Shown: positions 61,168 to 64,000 of the stretch, one piece after another
Position numbering within the stretch: the first letter of the stretch is position 1
Layout of the letters: each line of letters opens with the position of its first letter
Assembly (NCBI RefSeq): GCF_017353175.1
Contig: NZ_JAFMYW010000002.1
Location: 806,001-870,000, forward strand
Source: Fibrella forsythiae
GTDB taxonomy: Bacteria > Bacteroidota > Bacteroidia > Cytophagales > Spirosomataceae
Reading direction: 5' to 3'
Length of the DNA: 64,000 bases
Position numbers and translations under genes: made by a program
Notes under the pieces: generated by a model
The model's input: the letters and a program-made list of their open reading frames with translations, nothing else
What the model was told of the DNA's origin: nothing
Databases searched by the model: none

Positions 61168-61293
61168 TTTACTGCGGTCCGCCGCGCGGTTTTCAGTCTA
61201 CTGTTTTCAGTTGCTTCGCTACCGTCCGAAACCATGATTTGGCAGCGCAACAGAAGACAGAAGACTGTAAACCGCGCGGCGGACCGCAGTAAA
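61168..61293. repeat. Long inverted repeat in a divergent promoter region
   Basis: Arms 61168-61214 and 61247-61293 are 47 nt each. The outer 25 bp (TTTACTGCGGTCCGCCGCGC...) are a perfect match and the inner 22 have four mismatches. It lies between two divergent starts (61158 and 61349), so it is not a conventional terminator. GTAAACNG-like words inside the arms recur at 3010-3060 and 3653-3735. Confidence 0.8.
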
Positions 61294-61348
61294 CTTCTAC
61301 ATAGCGGCAAGTTAAGTGGGTTTAGGCCAGATTGCGTAAATTGACGGC

Positions 61349-62365
61349 ATGGAATTGCTGCTACACCGCTTCGACCTGCGCCTTCGCCACACGTTCACCA
61401 TTGCTCACGACAGCCGCGACGTGCAGGAAACGCTGATTGTTGAACTGCGCGACGGGAGGCTGAGTGGCTTCGGAGAAGCTACCGCCAACAACTACTACGG
61501 CATCACGATCGATCGCATGATTGCTGATCTTGGCCAGCTTCGGCCGTTAATCGAATCGGCCAATTGGACTACTGCTGAGGCGCTCTGGGACCAGGTACAC
61601 GATGCCCTGAAAACAAATCCGTTCGCTCAGTGCGCCCTCGATGAGGCAGCGCACGATCTGGTTGCCAAACGGGCGGGTCAACCACTCTACGCCCAATGGG
61701 GACTTGACCCCTCCCGAATTCCGCTGACCAACTTCACCATTGGCCTTGATACGCCCGAGGTGATGTTGAGCAAGATGCAGGAGATGCCCTGGCCGCTATA
61801 CAAGATCAAGCTGGGGCGTGGCGACGATGATCTGGCGTTGCTTCGGCTACTGCGCCAACATACTGACGCTACGTTTCGGGTCGATGCCAACTGCGGCTGG
61901 ACCGCCGGGCAGACGTTGGCTTACGCACCGGAATTGATCGAACTTGGCGTTGAATTCATCGAGCAACCGTTGCCTGCTGCCGATTGGGCGGGTATGAAAC
62001 TATTGCGCGTTAACAGTCCATTGCCAATTATTGCCGACGAAAGTTGCATTGTTGAAACGGATGTTGCCCGCTGCGCCGATTATTTCCACGGTATAAACAT
62101 TAAACTCACCAAGTGTGGTGGCCTTACGCCCGCCCGCCGTATGGTGGCCGAAGCCCGCCAGCATGGGCTGAGTGTGATGGTTGGTTGCATGACTGAGTCG
62201 AGCGTAGGGATTTCGGCCATTGCGCAGCTGCTCCCCTTACTCGATTATGTAGATATGGACGGATCGTTGCTTATCAACAACGACCCGGCTATCGGCGTCA
62301 CCTTTGATTTTGGTCAGGTACGTTACGCTGCAGAGAATGGCACCGGCGCTGCGTTGCTCGGGTAA
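61349..62365 (+). CDS. Dipeptide (L-Ala-D/L-Glu-type) epimerase, enolase superfamily
   Basis: The product is 338 residues. The capping domain starts LLLHRFDLRLRHTFTIAHDS. The barrel carries the catalytic KIKLG (KxK, about residue 151-153). Metal ligands are in FRVDANCGW (Asp), FIEQPL (Glu) and IIADESC (Asp), and the second catalytic Lys in INIKLTKCGGL. VGCMTESSVG follows, typical of dipeptide epimerases. It probably recycles murein dipeptides or epimerises dietary ones. The following PLP enzyme gene starts 57 bp downstream on the same strand, so cotranscription is possible. Confidence 0.93.
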   Translation: MELLLHRFDLRLRHTFTIAHDSRDVQETLIVELRDGRLSGFGEATANNYYGITIDRMIADLGQLRPLIESANWTTAEALWDQVHDALKTNPFAQCALDEAAHDLVAKRAGQPLYAQWGLDPSRIPLTNFTIGLDTPEVMLSKMQEMPWPLYKIKLGRGDDDLALLRLLRQHTDATFRVDANCGWTAGQTLAYAPELIELGVEFIEQPLPAADWAGMKLLRVNSPLPIIADESCIVETDVARCADYFHGINIKLTKCGGLTPARRMVAEARQHGLSVMVGCMTESSVGISAIAQLLPLLDYVDMDGSLLINNDPAIGVTFDFGQVRYAAENGTGAALLG

Positions 62366-62421
62366 AATTGGGTGAGAAGTAACGTATACACGTATCGAAA
62401 TTCGTTTTGAGTCAACTAATT

Positions 62422-63501
62422 ATGTCTTCATCCGCGCCAGGTACGTTGGCCGCTTTTCAGATCGATCACATGCCCGATCGAACGATTGACCATCAGGGGC
62501 AGTCGTATCTGTTTTTCTCAGGTACGTCTTACCTCGGTATGGTGCAGCACCCGGCTATGCACGCGCTATTGGCAGAAGGGTTATCACGATACGGCCTGCA
62601 TTTTGGTTCGTCGAGGAATGGCAATCTGCAACTCCAGGTGTTTGCCGAAGCAGAAGCCAAACTCGCCGCGTTGGTTGAGGCACCGGCGGCCCTGACTGTC
62701 TCGTCAGGCATGCTGGCCGGGCAGGTCGTAGTTGATTGGCTGGCCAGTGTTGTTGGCCCAGATGCGGTAGGGTATCAGGCACCGGGTACACATCCCGCCC
62801 TGTGGCATCCGTTGCTGAAAGCGCATGTCAATCCGTTTACACAGCCAGCCGGAACGAGTTGTCCGGCCTATGTACTGGCTAATTCGGTGGATGCGATCCG
62901 GTCAAAAACATATTCGTTCAACTGGCTCGCGGCACTGCCGACAGACCAACTCATCTATCTGGTCGTCGATGACTCGCATGGATTGGGCATTCTGAATAAT
63001 GGACGGGGGATCTGGTCGCAACTGACCGAACAGTTAACGAACCACCCAAACGTGAAGCTGATCGTGACGGCGTCGCTGGCTAAAGCTATGGGTTTGCCGG
63101 GCGGGGTTATTTTCAGTGATCCGGGCACGTTGGCATCGCTGCGGCAAACAGCTTATTTCGGGGCCTGCTCGCCCATGCCACCGGCCTATGCGCACGCTTA
63201 CGTTCAATCGGGTAATCTGTATGCAGACGCCTATAAACGGCTGGCCCGGAATCTGGCACTTGCCCGCCAACTGCTGATACCAACGCGCTTGTTCCAGCAG
63301 GCTGAAGGCTACCCGGTTTTTTATACCGACCACGACGAAATAGCCCCTTATTTACTCGGGAAAGGTATATTCGTGTATTCATTCGCCTATCCAACCGCCG
63401 CCGACAAAGCAAATACCCGCGTGGTTATCAGTGCCTACCATACACCCGATGACTTGGCTGAGATAGCCTTTTATGCAAAGGAATTTGCCCGGTCGCTGTA
63501 G
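62422..63501 (+). CDS. PLP-dependent alpha-oxoamine synthase-like enzyme (AONS/KBL fold type I)
   Basis: The product is 359 residues from ATG 62422; a TTG 15 bp earlier is also in frame. Family motifs are the substrate loop SYLGMVQHP, FGSSRNGN, VSSGMLAGQ, the PLP-binding VVDDSHGLGILN (Asp and His) and the PLP Lys in TASLAKAMGLPGGVI. It resembles 8-amino-7-oxononanoate synthase and 2-amino-3-ketobutyrate ligase but is shorter and diverged, so the reaction is uncertain. No biotin genes are adjacent. It follows the dipeptide epimerase. Confidence 0.85.
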   Translation: MSSSAPGTLAAFQIDHMPDRTIDHQGQSYLFFSGTSYLGMVQHPAMHALLAEGLSRYGLHFGSSRNGNLQLQVFAEAEAKLAALVEAPAALTVSSGMLAGQVVVDWLASVVGPDAVGYQAPGTHPALWHPLLKAHVNPFTQPAGTSCPAYVLANSVDAIRSKTYSFNWLAALPTDQLIYLVVDDSHGLGILNNGRGIWSQLTEQLTNHPNVKLIVTASLAKAMGLPGGVIFSDPGTLASLRQTAYFGACSPMPPAYAHAYVQSGNLYADAYKRLARNLALARQLLIPTRLFQQAEGYPVFYTDHDEIAPYLLGKGIFVYSFAYPTAADKANTRVVISAYHTPDDLAEIAFYAKEFARSL

Positions 63502-63651
63502 CTGACCAGGTTCCTGGGCCACAAAATAGTTTCGTTAAACGCTTCCCACAGAATAGAATCGTGCGTATAAATTTTTGTACTTCATGTATGGAATATGCGC
63601 CGGTTCGTTATCAATGGAAAAATAGCCGGTTTAATCCCCCTGTCAAGCGCC

Positions 63652-64000
63652 ATGAAGACACTTACACCTGCTCAAGTAGATCAACTCCGCACCCATCTGT
63701 ATAAGTCTGGTGCAACGCCCTCGCAGGCATCGTCGCTACTACCTCTATTCAGCCAGGAAGTAGAGCATTTTATGTGGATTGGCTTACCGTTCGAGGTAGC
63801 CCTTGATAAAGTAGAGCTGGAAGCAGAACATAACCCTGTCCGTTACCTGCGCGAAAAACACGCCAATGCACTGGTTATGCCCGAAGAGCAGCTGAACGAG
63901 CTTGATCTTGACGAGATCGTGTTTGCTAATCGTAACCGTGCTTACGGAGCCTACGATTTACGCAAGGCGTATAACCGTGCCGTGGTGAATGCGCTGCTGA
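63652..64000 (+). CDS. TonB-type energy transducer, N-terminal part only
   Basis: The frame is open from ATG 63652 to the window edge (116 codons). The first about 80 residues form a soluble, mostly helical extension (MKTLTPAQVDQLRTHLYKSG, VRYLREKHANALVMPEEQL). Then LDLDEIVFANRNRAYGAYDL followed by RKAYNRAVVNALL is the N-terminal signature of Bacteroidota TonB-family energy transducers, placed just before their membrane segment. The long cytosolic extension is unusual compared with typical members. The C-terminal TonB domain must lie to the right of the window. Confidence 0.75.
   Translation, partial: MKTLTPAQVDQLRTHLYKSGATPSQASSLLPLFSQEVEHFMWIGLPFEVALDKVELEAEHNPVRYLREKHANALVMPEEQLNELDLDEIVFANRNRAYGAYDLRKAYNRAVVNALL

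Overview
The window looks like chromosomal DNA of a Bacteroidota bacterium of the order Cytophagales, probably in or near the Spirosoma/Fibrella group. The grounds are Bacteroidota-restricted families (DUF3276, DUF5606, DUF4249), T9SS-type C-terminal sorting domains, a TonB-dependent receptor, LytTR/histidine kinase signalling, promoters of the TTTG/TAnnTTTG type, and few Shine-Dalgarno sequences. I saw no rRNA, tRNA, CRISPR array, transposase or integrase. The genus is an inference.

Layout. 1-10 kb: acyl-CoA dehydrogenase (cut by the left edge), two tandem outer-membrane barrel proteins, a TetR regulator, ychF, DUF3276, an RlpA-like protein, a DUF58 protein, an M20 hydrolase and an outer-membrane protein. 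10-18 kb: housekeeping genes (icd, a Dabb protein, a TPR protein, an NAD-dependent epimerase, metG, rsmA). 18-25.7 kb: a 1760-residue secreted BNR/Ig-like/DUF11 protein, mtgA and hemW. 26-32 kb: the most interesting part, a LytTR response regulator and histidine kinase followed by a 44-codon lanthipeptide-like precursor, a degenerate receiver-like protein and a full-length LanB dehydratase. 32-41 kb: a Cys-rich miniprotein, two large S8 proteases with T9SS sorting domains, and a choice-of-anchor lipoprotein. 41-47.5 kb: pfkA, DUF5606, engB, a MoeB-rhodanese fusion, a cell-wall amidase and an SDR. 47.6-58.2 kb: an M16 peptidase pair, then a stretch (DUF4249, TonB receptor, an amber-interrupted lipoprotein, a Crp-type regulator) bounded by a 47-bp direct repeat of the 3' end of nhaD, then nhaD itself. 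58.3-64 kb: an HExxH protein, an AsmA-like protein, a cation/proton antiporter, a dipeptide epimerase, an AONS/KBL-like enzyme and the start of a TonB energy transducer.

The candidate new system is the 26.1-32.1 kb locus. It has a precursor with one Cys and many Thr/Ser and a complete LanB, but no LanC cyclase and no dedicated transporter in the window. It also has a pseudo-receiver protein between precursor and dehydratase. ACCAAT boxes spaced exactly 21 bp apart lie in front of the two-component operon and recur in front of the precursor, which suggests that the LytTR regulator controls both. The neighbouring T9SS-secreted S8 proteases could be leader peptidases, but that is conjecture.

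Two genome-wide habits also show. The 9-mer CAGGTACGT (or its complement) occurs about forty times, in all reading frames. Eight of nine convergent gene junctions are filled by long, often perfect, inverted repeats.
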